NCBI GenBank assembly: GCA_024401365.1
Contig: JAKSLE010000003.1
Location: 1-64,000, forward strand
Length of the DNA: 64,000 bases
Reading direction: 5' to 3'
DNA from: Bacteroidales bacterium
GTDB lineage: Bacteria; Bacteroidota; Bacteroidia; Bacteroidales; Marinilabiliaceae
The notes below the pieces were generated by a model. The model had not been told where the DNA came from. It was given only the letters and a program-made list of their open reading frames with translations, and searched no databases. The position numbers were made by a program, and so were the translations under genes. Positions 9,822 to 16,959 of this stretch are shown piece after piece (the first letter of the stretch is position 1; every line of letters begins with the position of its first letter).

Positions 9822-9849
9822 GGGGGAGGCGAAAGTCTTCCCTTTTTTT
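9822..9849 (+). terminator. Terminator after trxA
   Basis: An imperfect G-rich/C-rich hairpin (GGGAGGC against GTCTTCCC with a GAAA loop) is followed by seven T. Confidence 0.7.
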
Positions 9850-9902
9850 GTTGAGCTATAAGCAGTTGCGCGGAGGACTTTTATGATTTTTTAATAGGAT
9901 AA

Positions 9903-9934
9903 TTTGGTTTTGGATGATAAAACCACTATCTTTG
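9903..9934 (+). promoter_or_regulatory. Promoter of the rplM-rpsI-rpsB-tsf block
   Basis: TTTG at 9903-9906, a 20-base spacer, then TATCTTTG at 9927-9934. This is a full match to the Bacteroides -33/-7 consensus. Transcription should start near 9941. Confidence 0.8.
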
Positions 9935-9940
9935 CGCTCG

Positions 9941-10172
9941 ATTATTATCCGTTCTTGTGGACAAATGCTTGAGATATAGCGTTTTGTGGGGTTGATGGCG
10001 ATATGGTCATAAGGCACGAAGCCCTACGAACGATGCACTATATAGCAGGTGTGAGTTCACACAATTTGTGAGAAGGGTGAGAGCTGAGATTTGAGGCGTG
10101 CTTTCCAATTTGGCTGAGAGTCGCAGTAATTATCCGAAATAATTAATTAAAGTTGGTCTAAAATAAAAGACT
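9941..10172 (+). promoter_or_regulatory. Long 5' leader of rplM
   Basis: About 230 bases lie between the predicted transcription start and the rplM start codon without any gene. Several short self-complementary stretches are present, for example GTGTGAGTTCACAC around 10050. Ribosomal protein operons often autoregulate through such leaders. Whether this one does is inference, and I could not fold it. Confidence 0.4.
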
Positions 10173-10628
10173 GTGAATACATTAAGTTACAAAACAGTAT
10201 CCGCTAACAAGGAGACCGTAAAGAAGGAATGGGTCCTTGTTGACGCTCAGGATGTAGTTTTGGGTCGTCTTGCTTCAGCAGTGGCTAAGATCCTCCGTGG
10301 CAAGAACAAGCCTAACTTCACTCCTCATGTAGATTGTGGTGATAATGTTATCATTATCAACGCTGACAAGGTTAAGTTGACAGGTGATAAGCTCAACAGC
10401 CGAGTACTTTTCACTTATTCTGGCTACCCAGGTGGTCGTCATGATAAGACAGTTGCAGAGTTGCTTGCAAAGAATCCAGCACGTATGGTAGAGCGTACAA
10501 TTAAGGGTATGCTTCCAAAGAATCGTCTTGGTGCGCAGCTTTTCCGCAATTTGAAGGTATATGCTGGTGCAGAGCATAATCAGGAGGCTCAACAGCCTAA
10601 GAAGTTGGATATCAACGCTATAATCTAA
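10173..10628 (+). CDS. rplM: 50S ribosomal protein L13
   Basis: L13 binds 23S rRNA early in assembly of the large subunit. 151 residues. The start is GTG at 10173, which yields the usual Bacteroidales N-terminus (NTLSYKTVSANKETV). The first in-frame ATG is far inside the conserved domain. Family landmarks are WVLVDAQDVVLGRLAS and YSGYPGGRHDKTVAELL. rpsI follows after 7 bases, the standard L13-S9 pair. Confidence 0.97.
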   Translation: MNTLSYKTVSANKETVKKEWVLVDAQDVVLGRLASAVAKILRGKNKPNFTPHVDCGDNVIIINADKVKLTGDKLNSRVLFTYSGYPGGRHDKTVAELLAKNPARMVERTIKGMLPKNRLGAQLFRNLKVYAGAEHNQEAQQPKKLDINAII

Positions 10629-10635
10629 TTAGAAG

Positions 10636-11022
10636 ATGGAAGTTACAAACGCAATCGGACGTCGCAAGGCAGCAGTTGCTCGCGTATACGTCAGCGCTGG
10701 TAAGGGTCAGATCGTAATCAACAAGCGCGACCTCGCTACTTATTTCCCAGACGCTATTCTCCAATTTATTGTAAAGCAGCCATTGGCTACACTTGGCGTT
10801 GCAGAGAACTATGATATCAAGGTAAACCTCAATGGTGGTGGTATCAAGGGTCAGGCAGAGGCACTTCGCCTTGCTATTTCTCGTGCGCTCGTGAAGATCG
10901 ATGCTGAGAACAAGCCAGCTTTGAAGGCGCAGGGCTTCATGACACGCGATTCACGTGTTGTAGAGCGTAAGAAGCCAGGACGTCCAAAGGCACGCAAGAG
11001 ATTCCAGTTCAGCAAGCGTTAA
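10636..11022 (+). CDS. rpsI: 30S ribosomal protein S9
   Basis: 128 residues. S9 sits in the head of the small subunit and its basic tail reaches the P-site tRNA. The family pattern AIGRRKAAVARVYV opens the protein, and it ends with the basic tail GRPKARKRFQFSKR whose final Lys-Arg is characteristic. It is cotranscribed with rplM. Confidence 0.97.
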   Translation: MEVTNAIGRRKAAVARVYVSAGKGQIVINKRDLATYFPDAILQFIVKQPLATLGVAENYDIKVNLNGGGIKGQAEALRLAISRALVKIDAENKPALKAQGFMTRDSRVVERKKPGRPKARKRFQFSKR

Positions 11023-11063
11023 TCTTTTGCATTATTATTTATTCAAATTAAGTTTAGTATCTA

Positions 11064-11098
11064 AACCGACAAGATGCCAAAAGACCTACTTGTTGGTT
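11064..11098 (+). promoter_or_regulatory. Hairpin in the rpsB leader
   Basis: AACCGACAAG (11064-11073) pairs with CTTGTTGGTT (11089-11098), ten positions with one G-T pair and a 15-base loop. It ends 22 bases before the rpsB ATG with no T-run, so a translational control element or processing site is more likely than a terminator. Confidence 0.5.
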
Positions 11099-11120
11099 GC
11101 TTAAAACAGAACGTAAACAA

Positions 11121-11912
11121 ATGTCTAGAACAAATTTTGACGAACTCTTGGAGGCAGGTTGCCATTTTGGTCACCTTACACGTAAGTGGAATCCAGCTAT
11201 GAAGCCATATATCTTCATGGAGAAGAATGGCATCCACATTATTGACCTCCACAAGACAGTGGCTAAGATCGACGAGGCTGCAGAGGCACTTAAGCAAATT
11301 GTAAAGAGCGGACGTAAGGTGCTTTTCGTAGCGACTAAGAAGCAGGCACGTGATATCATCGCTGAGAAGGTAGGCGCTGTAAACATGCCATTCGTAGTAG
11401 AGCGTTGGCCAGGTGGTATGTTGACCAACTTCCCTACCATCCGTAAGGCTGTCAAGAAGATGGGTTCATTGGACAAGTTGATCAATGATCCTGTATATAT
11501 GAGTCTTTCAAAGCGCGAGCGTCTTCAGATCACACGTCAGCGTGAGAAGCTCAACAAGACATTAGGTTCAATTGCGGACCTTACACGTCTTCCAGCAGCT
11601 ATGTTTGTATTTGACACATGCAAGGAGCACATTGCGATTAAGGAGGCACAGCGCCTTAATATTCCTGTATTTGGTGTAGTAGATACAAACGCTAACCCTA
11701 ACGACGTAGACTACGTTATCCCAGCTAACGATGACGCTTCAAAGTCGATCGAGATTATCACAAGCATTATGTGCCAGGCAATCCGTGAGGGTTGGGACGA
11801 GCGCAAGGCAGAGAAGCTCGACGAGCCAGAAGCTAAGGAGGCAAAGGAGGAGAAGAAAGCTCCACGTGCTAAGAAGGGCGAGGCTAAGGCTGAGAAGGCA
11901 ACAGAAGAGTAA
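11121..11912 (+). CDS. rpsB: 30S ribosomal protein S2
   Basis: 263 residues from the ATG giving SRTNFDELLEAGCHFGHLTR, the conserved S2 opening. An in-frame start 24 bases earlier would add eight residues that overlap the leader hairpin and is rejected. Landmarks include RKWNPAMKPYIF, VERWPGGMLTNF and the VDTNANPNDVDYVIPANDDA block. The last 35 or so residues are a Lys/Glu/Ala-rich tail (EAKEAKEEKKAPRAKKG), a lineage extension. The rpsB-tsf order is near universal in bacteria. Confidence 0.97.
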   Translation: MSRTNFDELLEAGCHFGHLTRKWNPAMKPYIFMEKNGIHIIDLHKTVAKIDEAAEALKQIVKSGRKVLFVATKKQARDIIAEKVGAVNMPFVVERWPGGMLTNFPTIRKAVKKMGSLDKLINDPVYMSLSKRERLQITRQREKLNKTLGSIADLTRLPAAMFVFDTCKEHIAIKEAQRLNIPVFGVVDTNANPNDVDYVIPANDDASKSIEIITSIMCQAIREGWDERKAEKLDEPEAKEAKEEKKAPRAKKGEAKAEKATEE

Positions 11913-11936
11913 TATTCTTCTTTGACAAAGAAACGA

Positions 11937-11990
11937 CAATGAGGAGTTTTTCTGTTTGCGAAGACAGCAGAGAACTTCTCATTGCTTTTT
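11937..11990 (+). terminator. Internal hairpin or attenuator between rpsB and tsf
   Basis: CAATGAGGAGTT near 11937 pairs with AACTTCTCATTG ending at 11984, with further pairing inward, and is followed by CTTTTT. A leaky terminator here would lower EF-Ts relative to S2, as is known in other bacteria. Confidence 0.65.
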
Positions 11991-12023
11991 AATTAGAAAG
12001 TAACAGTAAAAAGATATAATACT

Positions 12024-13019
12024 ATGGCTATTACAGCACAAGACGTAAATAAATTGCGCCAGATGACAGGTGCAGGTATGATGGACTGCAAGAAGGCCTT
12101 GACAGAGGCTGAGGGTGATTTTGACAAGGCAGTAGACCTTCTCCGCAAGCGTGGTCAGCAGATTGCTAGCAAGCGTGCAGATCGTGAGGCTAAGGAAGGT
12201 GTAGCGCTTTCGAAGGCATCTGCAGACAACAAGTTTGCTGCAGCTATCATTGTAAACTGTGAGACAGACTTCGTAGCAAAGAACGAGAGTTTTGTTGCAT
12301 TTGCGCAGTCGGTACTTGACCTTGCGGTTGAGAAGCAGCCAGCTTCACTTGAGGCACTCCTTGCACTTCCAATGGCAGGTGCTACAGTAGCAGAGGAAGC
12401 TACACGCAACTCAGGTGTTATTGGTGAGAAGGTAGAGGTTTCTGCATACAACTTCATCAAGGCAGATTCGGTAGCAACATACATTCACTTTGACAAGCGA
12501 TTGGCTACAGTAGTAGGTTTCAACCAGGCAGGTGTTGATGCGCAGGTTGGCAAGGATTGTGCTATGCAGGTAGCTGCTATGTCGCCAGTTGCTGTTGACC
12601 GTGAGAGCATTCCACAAGCTACTATTGACCATGAGAAGGAAGTAGCTATAGAGAAGACAAAAGAGGATCAGGTTAAGAGTGCAGTTGAGGCTGCATTGAA
12701 GAAGGCTGGTTTCAATCTCTACATTGCTGAGAATGAGGAGCACATCAACGAGGGTATCATGAAGGGCAACATCACTGAGGCACAGGCACAGGAGATTCGT
12801 GATCTCAAGGCTAAGGTAGCTGCTGAGAAGGCTGCAAACTTGCCAGCAGACATGGTAGAGAAGATTGCTATGGGCCGTCTCAACAAGTTCTTCAAGGAGG
12901 CTACTCTTATGGAGCAGGAGTCGGTTAAGGAGCCAAAGAAGTCGATTGCACAAGTTCTCGAGGCTGCAAGCAAGGGCTTGAAGGCTACAGCGCTTATCCG
13001 TTTGAGCTTGAACGCTTAA
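12024..13019 (+). CDS. tsf: Translation elongation factor Ts
   Basis: EF-Ts recycles EF-Tu by exchanging GDP for GTP. 331 residues, longer than the 283 of E. coli, as expected for Bacteroidales. The N-terminal UBA-like domain has the signature LRQMTGAGMMDCKKALTEA. The core has the ETDFVAKNESFVAFA motif whose Asp-Phe contacts EF-Tu. It ends just before a strong terminator. Confidence 0.96.
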   Translation: MAITAQDVNKLRQMTGAGMMDCKKALTEAEGDFDKAVDLLRKRGQQIASKRADREAKEGVALSKASADNKFAAAIIVNCETDFVAKNESFVAFAQSVLDLAVEKQPASLEALLALPMAGATVAEEATRNSGVIGEKVEVSAYNFIKADSVATYIHFDKRLATVVGFNQAGVDAQVGKDCAMQVAAMSPVAVDRESIPQATIDHEKEVAIEKTKEDQVKSAVEAALKKAGFNLYIAENEEHINEGIMKGNITEAQAQEIRDLKAKVAAEKAANLPADMVEKIAMGRLNKFFKEATLMEQESVKEPKKSIAQVLEAASKGLKATALIRLSLNA

Positions 13020-13089
13020 TAAATTCTGATTATTGGGGCTTGAAACCTGTTGTAGGATTTGGGTTCTGATTCAGGGTTAAGATAATATA

Positions 13090-13122
13090 GGACTCGGTGG
13101 TTATGCCACTGAGTCCTTTTTT
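13090..13122 (+). terminator. Terminator of the rplM-tsf block
   Basis: An 11-position stem (GGACTCGGTGG against CCACTGAGTCC, one G-T pair) with a TTATG loop is followed by six T. Confidence 0.93.
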
Positions 13123-13262
13123 GTTTATAGGGCAATTATTGTATAGGGGGCGAGGGGTAAGACGGTAAGAGTTTTGGGTATTGGTATAGATATAGTGAGA
13201 GTTGAAAGGAAGATAGTTGAACGTAGGTTGAGAATAGTCGGAAGTTAGTTTGTGGGTAGTTA

Positions 13263-13295
13263 GAGAGTAGTTGTTGCTCGCAGTTTTTTTATTTT
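13263..13295 (+). repeat. TTGCTCGCA dispersed repeat, intergenic copy A
   Basis: Starts GAGAGTAGTTG, has the core TTGCTCGCAG followed by a T-run, and ends ATTTT. It is almost identical over 32 bases to copy B at 13318, 22 bases further on. The 120 bases before it are G-rich with very little C on this strand (fragments such as GGGTAGT and GAGAGT). Together with that stretch it fills the spacer between tsf and the cobalamin riboswitch. Confidence 0.85.
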
Positions 13296-13317
13296 GTGGG
13301 TAGTATCTGATAAGCGC

Positions 13318-13349
13318 GAGAGTAGTTGTTGCTCGCAATTTTTTTATTT
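13318..13349 (+). repeat. TTGCTCGCA dispersed repeat, intergenic copy B
   Basis: Same orientation as copy A. It differs from A inside the shared part only at the base after TTGCTCGCA (A in place of G). About 120 bases without recognisable features follow before the riboswitch promoter. Confidence 0.85.
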
Positions 13350-13471
13350 GTGTTATTGTTCAAGAAGATATAGAAAGGACCTATTTATAGTCAGGTTCAA
13401 TAGCGTGTGGTAAATATTGGAAGATATATAGGAGAATGGAGGGTATGTAGGCATAAAAAGATGTTAATGCC

Positions 13472-13502
13472 TTGGCAAGAATCAAAATATTGCTGAAATT
13501 TG
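13472..13502 (+). promoter_or_regulatory. Probable promoter of the cobalamin uptake operon
   Basis: TTGG at 13472-13475, a 19-base spacer and GAAATTTG at 13495-13502 resemble the -33/-7 consensus with one deviation in each box. The implied start of transcription (about 13509) coincides with the first pairing strand of the riboswitch, which supports it. Confidence 0.55.
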
Positions 13503-13509
13503 CGATGGC

Positions 13510-13694
13510 ATACAGTTCTCTATGGGGGAAACTTATAGGGATTAAAAGGGAATCAGGTGCAAGACCTGGACAGTACCCGCTGCTGTGAGTTCTTTCATCC
13601 TTTGAAGAAGGGGATGGTCTTATGTGCAATAAGTCACTGGCTGAAAAGTTGGGAAGACGCGCATAGGTAGGACGAGTCAGAAGACCTGCTGTAT
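13510..13694 (+). promoter_or_regulatory. Cobalamin riboswitch
   Basis: The outer stem P1 is ATACAG (13510-13515) with CTGTAT (13689-13694). Inside are the conserved blocks of the adenosylcobalamin aptamer: GGGAATCAGGTGCAAG-like and CAGTACCCGCTGCTGTGA segments, then the B12 box region (AGTCACTGG, then GGGAAGACG) and GACGAGTCAGAAGACCTGC. Binding of cobalamin is expected to shut down expression of the downstream BtuB-like receptor gene, here probably by blocking translation. I see only a weak hairpin (CCGTG/CACGG near 13770) before the start codon. Confidence 0.92.
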
Positions 13695-13857
13695 CGACAT
13701 AATGTTTTACTTGCGGGAATACGAGTAGTAGCAATAGAATGCTCAATATTGAAAGGTTGAGATTTTGCCGTGTGTCTATGTGGCACGGTAAGGTAGTTGA
13801 TTGTGTCATATCCCGTTAGTAAATATTATTGTATTTGCTGACGTTTTTTTGTGCTTG

Positions 13858-15789
13858 ATGATACGATTAGAGACATATAATACACGTGCTTCATTGGAGA
13901 GAATTCGATGGAAGAGTCTCTTTGTATTATTGACTATTATTGTTTGTAGTTGTATTCGACCCATTTCTGCGCAAACGATATTTAGGGACAGTGTAGACCT
14001 AAGTGAGGTTGTTGTAAAAGCTCAGCGCAGTTATAATCCCCATCATACAATATCCAGGAAGATGATAATAGCCCTGCCGTCAAATAATGTAGCAGATGCG
14101 CTAAAATATATGGCTGGGGTACAGATTAAGGATTATGGAGGATTAGGAGGGCAGAAGACCATCAATGTACGTTCGTTAGGATCGCAACATGTGGGGGTAT
14201 ATATTGATGGGGTACGAGTGACCAATGTTCAGAATGGTACGGTAGACTTAGGCAAGTACTCGTTATCGACCCTTGAAGCCGTATCGTTATATAATGCCAA
14301 CAAGAATGAGTCATTGATGACAGCCTCTGAATATGCCTCGGCGTCGACGGTATACCTTACTACTAAGCGTCCAGACTCAACCTCGGTAGTACTACAAGCA
14401 TCAGTAGGGTCGTTTGGAACATATAAAGCTGCGACTACGGTATCATATAAGAATTATGGTTTTGTGGATGTTGCATTTGCATCCTCGAAAGGTAATTATC
14501 CCTTTGAGTATCATACCCAGTATGAAGACACGACGGGCAGGCGGCGCAACTCAGACATACGTACTATACGAGTAGAAGGATGTGGCTTTTACAAAGGAGT
14601 ACAAATACATTTATACCACTTCGATTCCGAGAGAGGATTACCTGGAGGGGTTATACGGCGTTTATCCGACACATATACAGACGTTGGGCGAGAATGGGAT
14701 AAGAATACTTTTGTTCAGATATCATGGAAAGAGGTAAAAGAAAATGTAGGGTTGAGAGCCATTTTGAAGTATGCCAATGACTATCTGCACTACAGGTCGG
14801 ACTATAAAGAAAACATCTCTGTGCATGCGAACAACAAGTATCATCAGCAGGATATTTATGGTGCGATATCCGGAGCTGTAGGGCTAGGCGATTGGAATTT
14901 TTCGGCATCGACAGACTACAGGTGGTCGGACCTCACGACAGACGTTCGCAATTACAAATATGTATATAGGTTAGACAGCAAGAGCTCCCTTTCGGCGTTT
15001 TATTCATGCAACAACTTCAGTGCCAGTGTAAGCGGGCTATATACCAGGGTAGCAGACCATACCAAGGGGGAAGCAAAGCCGCTCTCGCGATTCACCTATA
15101 ATGCTTTAGCGTCGTATGTTTTGGGAGACTGGACATTGAGAGGATTTTACAAATCGGTATTCAGGGCACCTACACTCAATGATTTATACTACACGTTGGT
15201 GGGCAATAGGAATTTAAAGCCAGAGTACACCAAACAAGTAGATTTAGGATTTACCTACAAGAACAAGTGGGTTGATTTTCAGACAGATGTATACTACAAC
15301 AAAGTAGAAGACCGCATAGTATGTCTACCGTTGAAGGGGTCGTACCAGTGGACTATGCTAAACTACGGATATACTCGCTGTTTGGGAGTCAATACAGCTG
15401 CCAATGTACGTTATGGGAGTCATGCCGTTATGATTTCAGGCACCTTTCAAGACGACAGGAACAAGACAGACAAGTCGGAAGAGAGTTACAATGACTACAT
15501 AGCCTATTCGCCAAAGTGGTCTATGACAGCAATTTATTCCTTTGAGAGGAGAGGGGTGTCGGCATCTATATCCCATATGTTTGTTGACAAGCGCTATTGG
15601 ACGGCAGAAAATGCGATAGAAGAGCCACTTGAGGCATATAACTGCACCGACATAAAAGTGGGTTATAAATATAAGAATATGACAGCCGAGTCAGAATGTC
15701 AGAATTTGTTGGATGAGCGTTATGAGATTATTCAACGTTGGCCTATGCCTGGCAGACGTTATACATTAACCTTGAGATATGAGATATGA
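13858..15789 (+). CDS. btuB: TonB-dependent outer-membrane cobalamin receptor, BtuB-like
   Basis: 644 residues from the ATG at 13858. An earlier TTG in frame would place 19 extra residues before the signal sequence. The signal peptide ends around SAQ. The plug domain follows with VDLSEVVVKAQ, VADALKYMAGVQIKDYGG, INVRSLGSQHVGVYIDGVRV and a 22-strand type barrel that ends in an aromatic C-terminus (YTLTLRYEI). The cobalamin riboswitch upstream and the BtuG-like gene that overlaps its stop by four bases point to vitamin B12 or related corrinoids as substrate. Uptake is powered by TonB-ExbBD, whose genes are not in this window. Confidence 0.9.
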   Translation: MIRLETYNTRASLERIRWKSLFVLLTIIVCSCIRPISAQTIFRDSVDLSEVVVKAQRSYNPHHTISRKMIIALPSNNVADALKYMAGVQIKDYGGLGGQKTINVRSLGSQHVGVYIDGVRVTNVQNGTVDLGKYSLSTLEAVSLYNANKNESLMTASEYASASTVYLTTKRPDSTSVVLQASVGSFGTYKAATTVSYKNYGFVDVAFASSKGNYPFEYHTQYEDTTGRRRNSDIRTIRVEGCGFYKGVQIHLYHFDSERGLPGGVIRRLSDTYTDVGREWDKNTFVQISWKEVKENVGLRAILKYANDYLHYRSDYKENISVHANNKYHQQDIYGAISGAVGLGDWNFSASTDYRWSDLTTDVRNYKYVYRLDSKSSLSAFYSCNNFSASVSGLYTRVADHTKGEAKPLSRFTYNALASYVLGDWTLRGFYKSVFRAPTLNDLYYTLVGNRNLKPEYTKQVDLGFTYKNKWVDFQTDVYYNKVEDRIVCLPLKGSYQWTMLNYGYTRCLGVNTAANVRYGSHAVMISGTFQDDRNKTDKSEESYNDYIAYSPKWSMTAIYSFERRGVSASISHMFVDKRYWTAENAIEEPLEAYNCTDIKVGYKYKNMTAESECQNLLDERYEIIQRWPMPGRRYTLTLRYEI

Positions 15790-16934
15790 AGAATTTGCTA
15801 TATATACTATTGGTAATGTTTCTTGTGGTGACCTCGTGTGACCATGACGAGCCTACGTTGAAGCCATCCGGAGGAGAGGAGGTCGGCAAGGAACACGAGC
15901 AAGAAGTCGTAGTTGACAATCTGATAATCTGCAATGAAGGGAACTGGCAATCGGACAATGGGCAGCTATCCTATTTTGACAGTCAGACGTTGACTATGAC
16001 CAACAAATGGTTCAGGCAAGTCAACGGCAAGAAATTGGGAGACACCCCCAATGACATTATACAGATAAATGACACGTTGATAGCCATAGCCGTCAACTGG
16101 TCGAACATAATACAATACATACATCCAGACGGTACAGAGTGTGGAGCGACTGAGAATGTGCCAAACAACAGGAAGATGTGTACAGATGGGGAATATCTGT
16201 ATGTCACTTCGTATGCCCATGTATGTGGGGATAAGACCTTTGAAAAAGGGTATGTAGCCAAGATAGACGTCAAGACGCTGCAAGTAGTAGCCACCTGTGA
16301 AGTAGGCTGGGAGCCAGAAGGGGTACGTTTGTACAAAGGCAATCTATATATTGCCAACAGTGGAGGGTATTCTTTTTCCGAATTCGGACATGACTATGAG
16401 AGTACTATCTGTGTAGTGGATGCTAAGACGTTGCTCGCAAAAAAAGTTATAGATACAGGTTGTAAGAATTTGTATGGCGAGGTATCGCAAGCAGGGAAAT
16501 ATCTATGTATAAATGCCAGTGGAGACTATTATGATATTGGTCCCCATACCGTTATACTAGACTGTGAGACGGAGAAGGTAACTGTGTTTGACTTTCCATC
16601 CTCGTACAATACCACAGATGGGAAGAAGTTTTATACGGTAGGTTCCGAGTATTCATATTACACGGGAGAGTACAAGTATCATATTCACACGATAGACCCG
16701 GTAACGAAGGATGTTGCCGATACCATATACACTGCGGCTGTAACAGAGAAGATAAAATCGCTTACTTCGCCCTACGAGCTATATATATCGCCCTATACGG
16801 GCAGTATATATTTTACGGATGCGAAGAGTTTTGCTACGGCGGGATATCTGTATGGGTACAGCAAAGAAGGAGAAGAGTTGTTTGAGGGGCAGAAGGTGTA
16901 TGTGAATCCGGGGCATATTTTGGCGGTGGAATAA
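15786..16934 (+). CDS. btuG: Surface lipoprotein, BtuG-like cobalamin-binding beta-propeller
   Basis: 382 residues. A lipoprotein signal ends LVVTSC, with the lipid-bearing Cys followed by an acidic stretch (DHDE), typical of surface-exposed Bacteroidales lipoproteins. The body is a YncE/DUF5074-type seven-bladed propeller: NLIICNEGNW, WEPEGVRLYKGNLYIANSGG, TICVVDAKTL and the C-terminal block FTDAKSFATAGYLYGYSKE then VYVNPGHILAVE, which is characteristic of the BtuG family. BtuG proteins cap BtuB on the cell surface and hand over B12 with very high affinity. ATGA overlap with btuB implies translational coupling. Confidence 0.87.
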   Translation: MKNLLYILLVMFLVVTSCDHDEPTLKPSGGEEVGKEHEQEVVVDNLIICNEGNWQSDNGQLSYFDSQTLTMTNKWFRQVNGKKLGDTPNDIIQINDTLIAIAVNWSNIIQYIHPDGTECGATENVPNNRKMCTDGEYLYVTSYAHVCGDKTFEKGYVAKIDVKTLQVVATCEVGWEPEGVRLYKGNLYIANSGGYSFSEFGHDYESTICVVDAKTLLAKKVIDTGCKNLYGEVSQAGKYLCINASGDYYDIGPHTVILDCETEKVTVFDFPSSYNTTDGKKFYTVGSEYSYYTGEYKYHIHTIDPVTKDVADTIYTAAVTEKIKSLTSPYELYISPYTGSIYFTDAKSFATAGYLYGYSKEGEELFEGQKVYVNPGHILAVE

Positions 16935-16959
16935 TAATTTACAATTTACTAATAATACA

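Noticed and set aside
13030..13809. Two open frames on the minus strand (about 102 and 142 codons) in the spacer before the B12 operon
   Set aside because: They run through the tsf terminator, the repeat copies and the riboswitch. Their translations have no domain-like pattern, and the second covers the riboswitch aptamer itself.
16431..16440. TTGCTCGCAA inside the BtuG-like gene
   Set aside because: Only ten bases match the repeat core and an A-run follows where the family has a T-run. A chance ten-base match in 64 kb is not surprising.
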